A DNA stretch of 57,009 nt from JAFLCM01 sp964510955 (GTDB lineage Bacteria > Planctomycetota > Phycisphaerae > Phycisphaerales > UBA1924). Location: NCBI GenBank assembly GCA_964510955.1, contig CAZEDW010000027.1, positions 1-57,009 of the forward strand, given 5' to 3'. Below the pieces are notes generated by a model. The model was not told where the DNA came from, searched no databases, and was given only the letters and a program-made list of their open reading frames with translations. The position numbers were made by a program, and so were the translations under genes. How positions within the stretch are numbered: the first letter of the stretch is position 1; each line of letters starts with the position of its first letter. This document shows positions 1 to 7,912 of the stretch, in pieces.

Positions 1-13
1 GGGGGCGGGGGCG

Positions 14-1039
14 GTGGCGGGGGCGACCGGCGTGCGTGAGCGACTCACCACATTCCTTGTCGTCACGCTCGTGACGCTCACCATCTGGCTCTTCGCCGAG
101 GCCGAAAGCCTCGGTCATGAGTCGGTGTCGGCCAACGTGGAGATCATCTCGCCCGATCCCGCCCGGATGGTCTACCCGGGCGTCGGCTGGGACGGGCACG
201 TCACCGTCGACTTGAGCGGCTCGCGCGCGGCCCTGCAACGCGCGCAGCGAACGCTCGAGCAGCACCTCAAGCTGCCGCTGCCGACCAACACCGGCGAGGG
301 CGAGCAGGACGTCGACATGCTGACGGCGTTGTCGTCGCTCGACGCCCTCAGCAAGATCGGCGTGACCGTCGAATCCGCGCGCCCCCTCCGCGCCCCGGTG
401 CTGGTCCAGGAGATCATCGCGCGACAGGTCCCCATCAAGCCCGAGCTGCGCGGCGTCGAAGTCCAGGGCGCCGTCGCCATCACGCCCGACAAGGCCGAGG
501 TCCGGCTCCCGCGGACGCTCGCCGCGCGCCTGGGCGACTCGCTCGAAGCCACGGCCCGCGTCGGGCGCGACCAGATCGCCAAGCTCACCCAGCCCGGACC
601 CGTCGGGCTCCAGGCCGACGTCGTGCTCCCCGACAGCCTCGCCGGCGAGCGCGGCGTGCAGCTCCTGACCACCAAGGCGTCGCTGGCCTTCAGCGTGAAA
701 TCCACCCTCACCGCGGTCCCCATGCAGGTGCCCGTGCAGGTGCTGACGCTCCCGGTCGAGTGGGGCGACTGGGTGGTCGTCATCGACGAGGGAGACCAGA
801 GGATCAAGGTGACGGTCTCCGGCCCGTCTGACATCGTCGAGAAACTCGCCGGCGCCGACGAGCGCCTCATCGCTGTGCTCTCGCTCTCGACCGACGAGCT
901 CGCCCGCAGGATCACCAGCAAGGACGCGGGCTTCGCGCTGCTCCGCGCCGGCGTCCCCGTGGGCCTTCCCGCCGGCGTGGAGGTCAAGGCCGACAGCCGG
1001 GCCGTCCGGTTCACCGTCAAGAGGCGCGGCGAGCCGTGA
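14..1039 (+). CDS. YbbR/CdaR-like membrane-anchored protein (5' end uncertain)
   Basis: The 341-residue product has one hydrophobic segment at about residues 12-28, followed by an extracytoplasmic beta-rich region. Segments such as VTVDLSGSRAALQRA (near residue 64) and IKVTVSGPSDIVEKLAG (near residue 265) resemble the repeating unit of YbbR domains. In Firmicutes, YbbR/CdaR proteins regulate the c-di-AMP cyclase CdaA; whether that applies here is unknown because the upstream gene is outside the window. The GTG at 14 is the first start seen, but the frame stays open to the window edge, so the true start may lie further left. The stop overlaps the GTG of proA by 4 nt, implying translational coupling. 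Family assignment is moderate. Confidence 0.55.
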   Translation: MAGATGVRERLTTFLVVTLVTLTIWLFAEAESLGHESVSANVEIISPDPARMVYPGVGWDGHVTVDLSGSRAALQRAQRTLEQHLKLPLPTNTGEGEQDVDMLTALSSLDALSKIGVTVESARPLRAPVLVQEIIARQVPIKPELRGVEVQGAVAITPDKAEVRLPRTLAARLGDSLEATARVGRDQIAKLTQPGPVGLQADVVLPDSLAGERGVQLLTTKASLAFSVKSTLTAVPMQVPVQVLTLPVEWGDWVVVIDEGDQRIKVTVSGPSDIVEKLAGADERLIAVLSLSTDELARRITSKDAGFALLRAGVPVGLPAGVEVKADSRAVRFTVKRRGEP

Positions 1040-2313
1040 ACGACGGCTCGATCACCACCATGTGTGAACAGGCCGCCCAGCGCGCCGCGGGCGCGCGGCT
1101 GAGTCTCGGCCTGCTTTGCGGCTCGCGCCGCGCCGCGCTGCTGCGAGACATGGCCGCCTCCATCCGCGCCCACCAGCCCGCGATTCTCGAGGCCAACCGG
1201 CGCGACATGGACGCCGCCGCGTCGCTGAGCGAGGCGATGCGCGAGCGGCTGCTCCTCACGCCCCAGCGCGTCGAGGACATGGCCGCCGCCGTCGACCAGG
1301 TCGCCGGGCAGCCCGACCCGGTCGGGCGCGTGGTCGAAGGCCGCGTCTCGGCGAGCGGGATGCAGCTTGAAAAGCGCCGCATCCCCATCGGCGTGGTGCT
1401 GGTCATCTACGAGAGCCGCCCCAACGTCACCTCCGACGCCGCGGCGCTGTGCATCCGCTCGGGCAACGCGGCGCTGCTCAAGGGCGGGAAGGAAGCGGCC
1501 CACACCAACCGCGCCGTCGCGGGCGCGCTCCGCGAGCCGCTCGCCTCGGCCGGGGTGCCCGACGCGGTGCAGCTCCTCGACACCGCCGACCGCCAGGTTG
1601 TCGACACACTCGTGAAGATGCGCGGGCGCATCGACCTGGTCATCCCCCGCGGCGGCCCGGGGCTCATCAAGTCCGTGACCGAGGCCGCGACCATCCCCGT
1701 CATCAAGCACGACGCCGGCAACTGCCACGTCTACATCGACCAGCACCTCGACGCCCTCGAAGACGCCGCCGTCAACATCACCGTCAACGCCAAGGCCCAG
1801 CGCCCCGGCGTGTGCAACGCGGCCGAGACGCTGCTGGTGCACAGCGCGGCCGCCCCGCGGGTCCTGCGCCGCGTCGCTGAGGCGCTGGTCCAAGCCGGTG
1901 TCGAGCTGCGGTGCTGCGAGCGCAGCCGCGCGATGCTGTCCGGACTGCCGGCGGGATCGATCCGCCCCGCCGCCGAGTCCGATTGGTCCACCGAGTACCT
2001 CGCCCTCATCATGGCCGTCAGGATCGTTGATTCGCTGGACGACGCCTGCGTCCACATCCGGCGCTACGGCAGTCAGCACTCCGAGGCCATCGTCACCTCC
2101 AGCCTCGCGAGCGCACGCCGGTTCACCGCCCTGCTCGACTCGGCCAACATCATGGTCAACTGCTCCACCCGCTTCGCCGACGGCGGCGAGTACGGCCTGG
2201 GCGCCGAGATCGGCATCTCCACCGACAAGCTCCACGCGCGCGGGCCGATGGGCGCCGAAGACCTCACCACCTTCCAGTGGGTGCTGACGGGCGACGGGCA
2301 GGTGCGCGGGTAG
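1036..2313 (+). CDS. proA: Gamma-glutamyl phosphate reductase (ProA)
   Basis: Catalyses NADPH-dependent reduction of L-glutamyl 5-phosphate to glutamate semialdehyde, the second step of proline synthesis in the cytoplasm. The 425-residue length fits the family. Diagnostic segments are IPIGVVLVIYESRPNVT (about residues 116-132), the LLKGGKEAAHTN cofactor region (147-158) and the active-site cysteine C260 in PGVCNAAETLLVH. It belongs to the aldehyde dehydrogenase superfamily. The GTG start overlaps the stop of the upstream YbbR-like gene, so the two are probably cotranscribed; proB is not present. It converges on argF across a 66-bp gap with no obvious terminator. Identification is secure. Confidence 0.95.
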   Translation: MNDGSITTMCEQAAQRAAGARLSLGLLCGSRRAALLRDMAASIRAHQPAILEANRRDMDAAASLSEAMRERLLLTPQRVEDMAAAVDQVAGQPDPVGRVVEGRVSASGMQLEKRRIPIGVVLVIYESRPNVTSDAAALCIRSGNAALLKGGKEAAHTNRAVAGALREPLASAGVPDAVQLLDTADRQVVDTLVKMRGRIDLVIPRGGPGLIKSVTEAATIPVIKHDAGNCHVYIDQHLDALEDAAVNITVNAKAQRPGVCNAAETLLVHSAAAPRVLRRVAEALVQAGVELRCCERSRAMLSGLPAGSIRPAAESDWSTEYLALIMAVRIVDSLDDACVHIRRYGSQHSEAIVTSSLASARRFTALLDSANIMVNCSTRFADGGEYGLGAEIGISTDKLHARGPMGAEDLTTFQWVLTGDGQVRG

Positions 2314-2379
2314 CCTTGCCCGGCGCCCGCCATCGGCTATCAAAACGTCATCCAGCGACAACGAGCCGTCGCCGCCTCG

Positions 2380-3417
2380 TCATCGCGAGGCCGCCTTGCG
2401 GCGCGGGCGCACCGACACCACCGCGCGCGGCTTGAGCTCGCCTTCGGACCGCACGTCGCGCGCCGTCGCGGGCTTCGCACCGGCCAGCATGTGCAGCACC
2501 AGCGCGTTCTGCACGTGCATCCGGTTCTCCGCCTGCTGGAACACCACCGACGCGGGCGAGTCCATCACCGAGTCGGTCACCTCCATGCCCCGGTTGGCCG
2601 GCAGGCAGTGCATGAACAGGGCTCCCTCGCGGGCCATCGTCATCACCCGGTCGTTCACCTGGTACGGCGCCAGCGCCTCGCGGCGCCTGATCTGCTCGGG
2701 CTCGAAGCCCATCGACACCCATGTGTCGGTGTACACCGCGTCGGCCTCTTCGACGGCGGCGAGGTCGGGCGTGATCGTGAGCGAAACCTTGGCCGCCGCG
2801 GCGCGCCGCCTGGTTTCCGCGACCACGTCGGCGGCGGGCTCGTACCCCTCGGGCCCGATCACCGTGACGTGAACGCCCAGCGTCGCCGCCAGCAGCATCA
2901 GCGAGTGGCACACGTTGTTGCCGTCGCCCAAAAACGCCAGCCGCCGGCCCCGCAGCTCGCCGAGCTTCTCCTTCATGGTGAACAGGTCCGCCAGCGCCTG
3001 GCACGGGTGGTACTTCTCGCACAGCGCGTTGACCACGGGGACCCCCGCGTACCCGGCGAGCGCCGCCAGCGGCGCGTGGGCGTGCGTGCGGCACACGATC
3101 ATGTCCACCATGCGCTCAAGGTTCCGGGCGTAGTCGTGCACACTCTCCCGTTCGCCGAGCTTGCTGGTGGAGTGGTCGTAATAGATCGGGTGCCCGCCCA
3201 GCCGCGCGATTCCGGCCTCGAACGTCACCCGGGTTCGGAGCGAGGGCTTCTCGAAGATCAGGATGATCGCGCGCCCCCGCAGCGCCCCGGCAAAGGGCGT
3301 GATGTCCCGCTTCACGCCGGCCGCGGTGCCGAACAGCGTCAGCGCCGTGGCGGCGTCGAACTCCGCAACGGTGAGCAGGTCCTTGAAACCCAGCGGCTTG
3401 AATCGGGTGTTCGTCAA
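2380..3417 (-). CDS. argF: Ornithine carbamoyltransferase (ArgF)
   Basis: Transfers the carbamoyl group from carbamoyl phosphate to ornithine to give citrulline. The carbamoyl-phosphate loop is SLRTR (residues 59-63), followed by HPCQ (137-140), the ornithine-binding DTWVSMG (231-237) and HCLPANRG (270-277). The 345 residues include a basic C-terminal tail of about 25 residues beyond the usual end, rich in Arg and Lys. It is the last gene of the argR-argC-argB-argF unit; its start overlaps the argB stop by 4 nt. The ornithine loop marks it as OTCase rather than aspartate or acetylornithine carbamoyltransferase, though the latter paralogue cannot be excluded without alignment. Confidence 0.93.
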   Translation of the reverse strand: MTNTRFKPLGFKDLLTVAEFDAATALTLFGTAAGVKRDITPFAGALRGRAIILIFEKPSLRTRVTFEAGIARLGGHPIYYDHSTSKLGERESVHDYARNLERMVDMIVCRTHAHAPLAALAGYAGVPVVNALCEKYHPCQALADLFTMKEKLGELRGRRLAFLGDGNNVCHSLMLLAATLGVHVTVIGPEGYEPAADVVAETRRRAAAAKVSLTITPDLAAVEEADAVYTDTWVSMGFEPEQIRRREALAPYQVNDRVMTMAREGALFMHCLPANRGMEVTDSVMDSPASVVFQQAENRMHVQNALVLHMLAGAKPATARDVRSEGELKPRAVVSVRPRRKAASR

Positions 3418-4289
3418 GAGTCAGACCCCACAAGATGGTGCGAGTGTTCACCGGCTTCGATGCGTGTCCCCACGTCGTGCCCCTCGGCAATCCTCAGCAG
3501 CGCCGCCGGTTCGTCCCACGAGGCGATCACCGCCGGCACTCCTCGGCGCACCGCGGCGTCCAACGCCGCTCGCACTTTGGGCACCATGCCGCCCGAGATC
3601 ACGCCGCCCGCAATGAGCGCCTCGATGTCGCCCGCGGCGGCGCGGCGCACAAGCCGGCGCTGCGCGTCGAGCAGCCCGGGAACATCGGTCAGCAGGATCA
3701 GCAGGCGGGCCCCGCACACCCCCGCGATGCCCGACGCCACGTCGTCTGCGTTCACGTTCAGCAGCCCGGCGCCGTCGCGGGACCCCTCGTCAACACCGAT
3801 CGGGCTGAACACCGGGACGATGCCGGCCTCCAGCAGCGAGCGCACCAGAGCGGGGTCGCCCCCCGTGATCTCGCCTACCAGCCCGATGTCGGCGCCGCCC
3901 GGCGTCACCCGTCGAAACGTCGCGGTCCCGCCCTCACCGGGGCACAGGCCGACCGCGCGCTGACCGGCGCCCTGCAGCGCCGCCACGATCGACTTGTTGA
4001 TCGTGCCCCCCAGCACCCCCGCCAGGTCGCGCATCAGTTCGGGCGGCGTGACACGCAGCCCCTCATGCCGCACCGTCTGGTGCCCGAGCTTCGCCAGGTG
4101 CGCATCGGCGGCCTTCCCGCCGCCGTGCACGAGAATCACCCCGCCGCGCCCGGCCGACCGCTCGGCTTCGGCGAGCCGCGCCACGGCGCGCCACACCTCG
4201 GGGGTCTGCGACGGGCTCTCAACGCCCGTGCCGCCGAGCTTGACGACCACCGGCCCGCGCGATGGTTGGGGTCCCGTAGCGCCGCTCAC
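3414..4289 (-). CDS. argB: Acetylglutamate kinase (ArgB)
   Basis: Phosphorylates N-acetylglutamate in the second step of arginine synthesis. The 291-residue protein has the amino acid kinase fold: VVKLGGTGV near residue 15 (phosphate-binding lysine), the glycine-rich substrate loop HGGGKAADAHLAKLG near residue 55, and the nucleotide-binding half with LNVNADDVASGIAG near residue 175. The N-terminal helix used for hexamerisation in arginine-inhibited kinases is not obvious, so feedback control cannot be predicted. Both ends overlap neighbours by 4 nt (argC upstream, argF downstream), as in a translationally coupled operon. Confidence 0.93.
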   Translation of the reverse strand: MSGATGPQPSRGPVVVKLGGTGVESPSQTPEVWRAVARLAEAERSAGRGGVILVHGGGKAADAHLAKLGHQTVRHEGLRVTPPELMRDLAGVLGGTINKSIVAALQGAGQRAVGLCPGEGGTATFRRVTPGGADIGLVGEITGGDPALVRSLLEAGIVPVFSPIGVDEGSRDGAGLLNVNADDVASGIAGVCGARLLILLTDVPGLLDAQRRLVRRAAAGDIEALIAGGVISGGMVPKVRAALDAAVRRGVPAVIASWDEPAALLRIAEGHDVGTRIEAGEHSHHLVGSDS

Positions 4290-5335
4290 GCCGCCACCCC
4301 CTTGCCCTGCGGCGACAGCGCCGTCGCCTCGTCAAAGCCAAACCGCAGGTTGAAGCACTGCACCGCCTGCCCGGCCGCGCCCTTCACAAGATTGTCGATG
4401 GCGCTGATGACGATGGCGTGACGCCCCGGCTCGTCCACGCCCAGGCCGATGTCGCAGAAGTTCGTTCCCCGCACCGCGCCCACGCTCGGCCACACGCCGG
4501 GCGGCAACAGCCGCACGAACGGCTCGCCCCCGTACGCCGCCAAGAGAGTATCACGCAGCCGCGCCGCGTCCCACCCCTCGCGCAGCTCGACGTGGATGGT
4601 CGACACGATCCCGCGGTCGTACGGCCCCACCTGCGGCGTGAAGTAGACCGGCGTGCCGGCGTACGCCTCGATCTCGGGGGTGTGCCGGTGCTTCAGCACC
4701 TCGTAGGGGCGCACGCTCACCTCGCAGAACAGGGTGGCCACGTTCGCCGACCGCCCGGCGCCGCTCACGCCACTGATCGAGTCCACGATCACGCGCCGCG
4801 ACGCGTCCACCGCGCCGGCGCGAACCAGCGGCGCCAGCGGAAGGATGGCCGAGGTGGGGTAGCAGCCCGGCACACCGATCAGGTCGGCCCCCCGGATGCG
4901 CTCGCGGAACAACTCCGGCAGGCCATACACCGCCGACCCAAGCAGGTCGGGGCGCGCATGCTCGAATCCGTAATGCCTCGGGTACACCGCCGGGTCGCGG
5001 AAGCGGAACGACGCGGAGAGATCCAGCACCTTGATGCCGCGCCCGAGCAGCGCGGGCGCCAGGTCGTGGCTGGCGCCGTGCGGCGTGGCCAGGAAAACCG
5101 CCTCGGCGCCGCACGCCGCGATCGCATCGACCGAAGCGGGCCTGACCCGCAGCCCGTCGCAGGCGGCAACGCCCCGGAACCGTGGGTGAAGATCGCCGAT
5201 ACCCGGCTCCCCCAGTTCCTTCGATCTATCAGAAGCAAGCAGCCCCACCACCTCCGCCTCCGGATGGTTCAGCAGGATCGCCAGCAGCTCAGCCCCCGAG
5301 TAGCCGCCGGCGCCGACGATCGCGCAGCGCGTCAC
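4286..5335 (-). CDS. argC: N-acetyl-gamma-glutamyl-phosphate reductase (ArgC)
   Basis: Reduces N-acetylglutamyl 5-phosphate to the semialdehyde using NADPH, third step of arginine synthesis. The 349-residue protein begins with a Rossmann nucleotide loop, VGAGGYSGAELL (residues 7-18), and carries the catalytic cysteine C158 in GVPGCYPTSA. Length and motif order match the long (type 1) ArgC family. It overlaps argR upstream and argB downstream by 4 nt each. Neither argJ/argA nor argD is in the cluster, so acetylation of glutamate and transamination must be encoded elsewhere. Confidence 0.95.
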   Translation of the reverse strand: MTRCAIVGAGGYSGAELLAILLNHPEAEVVGLLASDRSKELGEPGIGDLHPRFRGVAACDGLRVRPASVDAIAACGAEAVFLATPHGASHDLAPALLGRGIKVLDLSASFRFRDPAVYPRHYGFEHARPDLLGSAVYGLPELFRERIRGADLIGVPGCYPTSAILPLAPLVRAGAVDASRRVIVDSISGVSGAGRSANVATLFCEVSVRPYEVLKHRHTPEIEAYAGTPVYFTPQVGPYDRGIVSTIHVELREGWDAARLRDTLLAAYGGEPFVRLLPPGVWPSVGAVRGTNFCDIGLGVDEPGRHAIVISAIDNLVKGAAGQAVQCFNLRFGFDEATALSPQGKGVAA

Positions 5336-5811
5336 GACCGCGCCTCCGCCGCCGCCGGCACCTGCCCGCTCAGCCGCTCCAGGTCGCGCAGAACCGAGCG
5401 GGCGTCGCGCGTCGAGCGGGTGGCGAGGAAGATCGTGTCGTCGCCGGCAATCGAGCCGACGACCCGCTGCACCCCCGCCCGGTCGAGCTCGGCCGCCAGC
5501 GCCTGCGCGTGACCCGGACCGGTCTTGAGCACCACCATGGTCCCGGCGATGTCGGCCGACACGAGAAACGTCGAGATCGAGAACTCCAGCGAGCGGTCGA
5601 CCGCGGGGTTCAGCGAGTCCGCGAGCGTCTCCGCCAGCGTGTACCCGCCGTGCACCTTGACGATGCCCAGCTCGCGCATGTCACGCGAGATGGTGGCCTG
5701 GGTGGCCTCGATGCCCGCCTCGGCGAGCATCTCGCGCAGCCGCTCCTGGCTCGGGGCCGGGCCGTTCTTCAAGAGCTTCAGCATCACGCGGTGTCGCCGG
5801 GCCTTGTCCAT
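5332..5811 (-). CDS. argR: Arginine repressor (ArgR)
   Basis: Arginine-responsive transcriptional regulator, 159 residues from the ATG at 5811. The N-terminal winged helix includes ATQATISRDMRELGIVK (about residues 33-49). The C-terminal oligomerisation and arginine-binding domain includes VVGSIAGDDTIFL, with the GDDT signature. The frame stays open upstream, but the ATG at 5811 gives the family-typical N-terminus and sits 8 nt after a good -10 box, so translation is probably leaderless. Being first in argR-argC-argB-argF, the gene would autoregulate; TGAAT half-sites lie in its promoter. Confidence 0.93.
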   Translation of the reverse strand: MDKARRHRVMLKLLKNGPAPSQERLREMLAEAGIEATQATISRDMRELGIVKVHGGYTLAETLADSLNPAVDRSLEFSISTFLVSADIAGTMVVLKTGPGHAQALAAELDRAGVQRVVGSIAGDDTIFLATRSTRDARSVLRDLERLSGQVPAAAEARS

Positions 5812-5847
5812 GATGAATGAGTATACGAAGAACGCATGAATAGTCAA
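5812..5847 (-). promoter_or_regulatory. argR operon promoter, probably leaderless, with TGAAT/ATTCA half-sites
   Basis: On the minus strand TTGACT (5842-5847) is followed after exactly 16 nt by TATACT (5820-5825). The argR ATG begins only 8 nt beyond the -10, so the expected transcript start lies within one or two bases of the initiation codon. ATTCAT lies in the spacer (about 5836-5841), and a second ATTCAT lies between the -10 and the ATG. These resemble half ARG boxes, but the spacing is not the classical 18-bp palindrome, so ArgR binding here is inference. Confidence 0.7.
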
Positions 5848-6021
5848 GTCGCCCGCCACCCCGTCCGCCGGCACGCCCGAGAACCACCCGTCGCCGCGAC
5901 GCCTCCCGAACTCGGGCACCCCCCACGCTCTGGACCAGCGCCAACCAACCAGTAGACTCCATCGATCACCATCATCACCCGCCCGCCAGCTCCCGGCCCC
6001 CCCGGCAACTCGGAACCACCC

Positions 6022-6654
6022 ATGCGCCCATTTGTTCCCGCCGCAATCATCGCCACCCTTGCCTCCAGCGCGAGCGCCACTGTCTACGGCCCCGGCATCG
6101 GCGGCAACATCCCCGACAACGAGGTCGTCGGCTTCCTCTCACCCATCGTCGTCCACGACTCATTCCCCATCACCTCGGTCAAGCTCACCATCCACGGGCT
6201 GGTCCACGGCTACTCCAGCGACCTGCTCATCACCCTCACCCACTCCGGCGTCAGCACCCCCACCACCCTGCTGGTCAACCTCCGCCAGGGCAGCTCGGCC
6301 GACTTCAACGGCGACTACTCCTTCACCGACGCCGGCGCCAACCTGTGGGTCGCCGCCCAGGGACTCTCGGGGCTGCAGGTCATCCCGCCCGGCGCCTACC
6401 AGGCCAGCACGACCAACGGCACAACCGTCTCGCTCAACAGCAAATACGTCGGCGAGAACGGCCAAGGCTCCTGGGCCCTCCGCATCGCCGATCAATCGTT
6501 CCTGGTGTCAGGCTCGTTCGTCAGTTGGGACCTCGAGCTCGGCGGCGCCCCCACCCCGCGCCCGCCCTGCCCGGCGGACATCAACGGCGACGGCTTCGTC
6601 AACACCACCGACCTTGCGCTCCTGCTCGGCAGCTTCGGCACGCCGTGCCCGTAA
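6022..6654 (+). CDS. Secreted P-domain (proprotein convertase-type) protein with GC-type dockerin tail
   Basis: A 210-residue exported protein. Residues 1-19 form a signal peptide (MRPFVPAAIIATLASSASA). Residues about 20-175 resemble a P/Homo B domain, the jelly roll attached to kexin/subtilisin-like proteases: SVKLTIHGLVHGYSSDLLI, SVSTPTTLLVN-like strands and a terminal GSWALRIAD...GSFVSWDLEL block. No protease domain accompanies it. After a proline-rich linker the C-terminus is one calcium-loop dockerin segment, DINGDGFVNTTDLALLL, bracketed by cysteines as in planctomycete GC-type dockerins. The likely place is the cell surface or extracellular. It ends 12 bp from the convergent lipoprotein gene. 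Confidence 0.75.
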   Translation: MRPFVPAAIIATLASSASATVYGPGIGGNIPDNEVVGFLSPIVVHDSFPITSVKLTIHGLVHGYSSDLLITLTHSGVSTPTTLLVNLRQGSSADFNGDYSFTDAGANLWVAAQGLSGLQVIPPGAYQASTTNGTTVSLNSKYVGENGQGSWALRIADQSFLVSGSFVSWDLELGGAPTPRPPCPADINGDGFVNTTDLALLLGSFGTPCP

Positions 6655-6666
6655 CCGCCCGGAGCT

Positions 6667-7494
6667 TCACGCCCCGCCGTGGCGAAGCGTCACATTGCCA
6701 ACATTGGCGCGGGCCTTGAGTTGTGGCCCCGTACTATCGCCGCCGCCAACGGTTCCGGACACCGACCCGCCGGTCGCGTGGTGACGCCCCGAACCCGACA
6801 GCCCGGCTACGTTCGAGGAAACATCACCGACCGACGAATCGAGGTTTACTCGCCCGCGCCACGACGACGGGACCGTGACCGAGACATTGCCCACATCGCA
6901 GACCGCCTCGACGCCGGCCGCCTCTTCGCCAGCCACGACAACCTTGACGTCACCTACATCGCTGTGGGCCTTCACCGGGCCGCGAGCATCGACGGAAACG
7001 TCGCCGACTCCGGACTTCACATCCGCGCCCGCCACAAAGCCGCTCACCGTCACGTCGCCCACGCCGTCCTTGACCACAATCCGGGTCCCGGGCGGCGCGG
7101 TGATCGTCCACTGAACCTCCCACTGCTTGCCCGACCAGCCGCCACCGCCCGAGGGCTGCTCGGCCCGCGCCCCCGCGTCGTCATCCGCCGGCCCGTCGGT
7201 CGTGGTCAGCTTGATCTCCGCCAGCGCCTCGTCCGCCTTGGCGGGGCTGGACCCCTTGCCGATCTTGACGGCCTCACACCGCACGCTCGTCGCCGACGGA
7301 TCGGCCACGATCTTCACGTCCCCCACCGCGTTCGTGAGCGTGAAGGCCTTTTCCGCCTTCACGGTGACGGTCTGGCTCGCCTTGGACTGGAACGCCGCGC
7401 TGTTGCACCCTCCCATCGTCGTGCAGCCGGTCAGGAGCATGCCCGAGGAAGCGGTGAGAAACGCACGGCGGACGGCGGGGGTAAGGGTCGTCAT
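6667..7494 (-). CDS. DUF4097-like beta-helix lipoprotein with repeated VGDV motifs
   Basis: The 275-residue product has a lipoprotein signal peptide with lipobox LLTG-C at about residue 21. A later region is built from short repeats: GVGDVTVSG, SGVGDVSVD, SDVGDVKVV, CDVGNVSVT, SSVGDVSSN and ANVGNVTLR, spaced about 18-30 residues. Such G-D/N-V periodicity is typical of DUF4097/putative-adhesin right-handed beta-solenoids. A Gly/Ser-rich, low-complexity linker precedes the repeats. The ATG at 7494 is chosen because it gives a clean signal peptide and follows a GGAG ribosome site. It lies downstream of the FGE-like/small secreted protein pair but 175 bp away. Function unknown. Confidence 0.7.
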   Translation of the reverse strand: MTTLTPAVRRAFLTASSGMLLTGCTTMGGCNSAAFQSKASQTVTVKAEKAFTLTNAVGDVKIVADPSATSVRCEAVKIGKGSSPAKADEALAEIKLTTTDGPADDDAGARAEQPSGGGGWSGKQWEVQWTITAPPGTRIVVKDGVGDVTVSGFVAGADVKSGVGDVSVDARGPVKAHSDVGDVKVVVAGEEAAGVEAVCDVGNVSVTVPSSWRGRVNLDSSVGDVSSNVAGLSGSGRHHATGGSVSGTVGGGDSTGPQLKARANVGNVTLRHGGA

Positions 7495-7630
7495 GGGGTG
7501 TCTCCACGCGGTTGTTCGGGAGGCGGTTTCGCGGGTTTCAGGCTGAGACGCGCCAGGAAGACTCACAGGGCGGCGAGCAACCGGATCCGGGAGCGTGGCA
7601 TCTCAGCCCGACCGCGCAACGCCGAAGAGC

Positions 7631-7679
7631 ACTGTTGTCCCCGAAGACGGGGCCAACAGTGGCACGGGTTCAGTGCCAC
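7631..7679. repeat. Two adjacent inverted repeats
   Basis: 7631-7660 forms ACTGTTG/CAACAGT arms enclosing CCCCG/CGGGG around an AAGA loop. Directly next to it, GTGGCAC (7659-7665) pairs with GTGCCAC (7673-7679). The second hairpin overlaps the end of the small secreted-protein gene on the minus strand. Neither is followed by a T-run, so they are mRNA-end structures or REP-like palindromes rather than clear intrinsic terminators. Confidence 0.5.
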
Positions 7680-7912
7680 CTGCCGCCCAAGTTATCCAGC
7701 GGATCGGTGTATACACGGAACTTACCGCAACTCTCACTGCTGTTGAAAGTCACCTTGCCTGGAGACGCCGAGATGGTGTAGTGGGTGGCGGGGACATCGT
7801 CCCAGGCCGATCCATTCCACTTCTCGACCCTGATGGACGCGCCGACAGGGCAGTTGACCGACGCCCACAGCGTCGCCGCGACGAGTAAGTTCAATGAAGA
7901 CGCGGTTCTCAT
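7670..7912 (-). CDS. Small secreted protein (80 aa), unknown function
   Basis: Begins at the ATG at 7912, which is preceded by a strong AAGGAG ribosome site; upstream in-frame codons look like shadow of the neighbouring gene. The first 24 or so residues (MRTASSLNLLVAATLWASVNC onwards) form a signal peptide, leaving a mature chain of about 55 residues with an IRVEKWNGSAWDDVPATHY segment that looks like a short beta-sandwich strand pair. One cysteine (SESCGK) is in the mature part. The start overlaps the stop of the upstream FGE-like gene as ATGA, so translation is probably coupled. No family recognised. Confidence 0.6.
   Translation of the reverse strand: MRTASSLNLLVAATLWASVNCPVGASIRVEKWNGSAWDDVPATHYTISASPGKVTFNSSESCGKFRVYTDPLDNLGGRWH

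Noticed and set aside
172..2361. 729-codon open frame on the minus strand across the YbbR-like gene and proA
   Set aside because: Antisense shadow created by GC-rich third positions; composition is repetitive Ala/Arg/Gly and no family is seen, whereas the plus strand encodes clear ProA.
7631..7660. Hairpin as an intrinsic terminator of the small secreted-protein gene
   Set aside because: Strong stem but no T-run on the minus strand; kept only as an inverted repeat.
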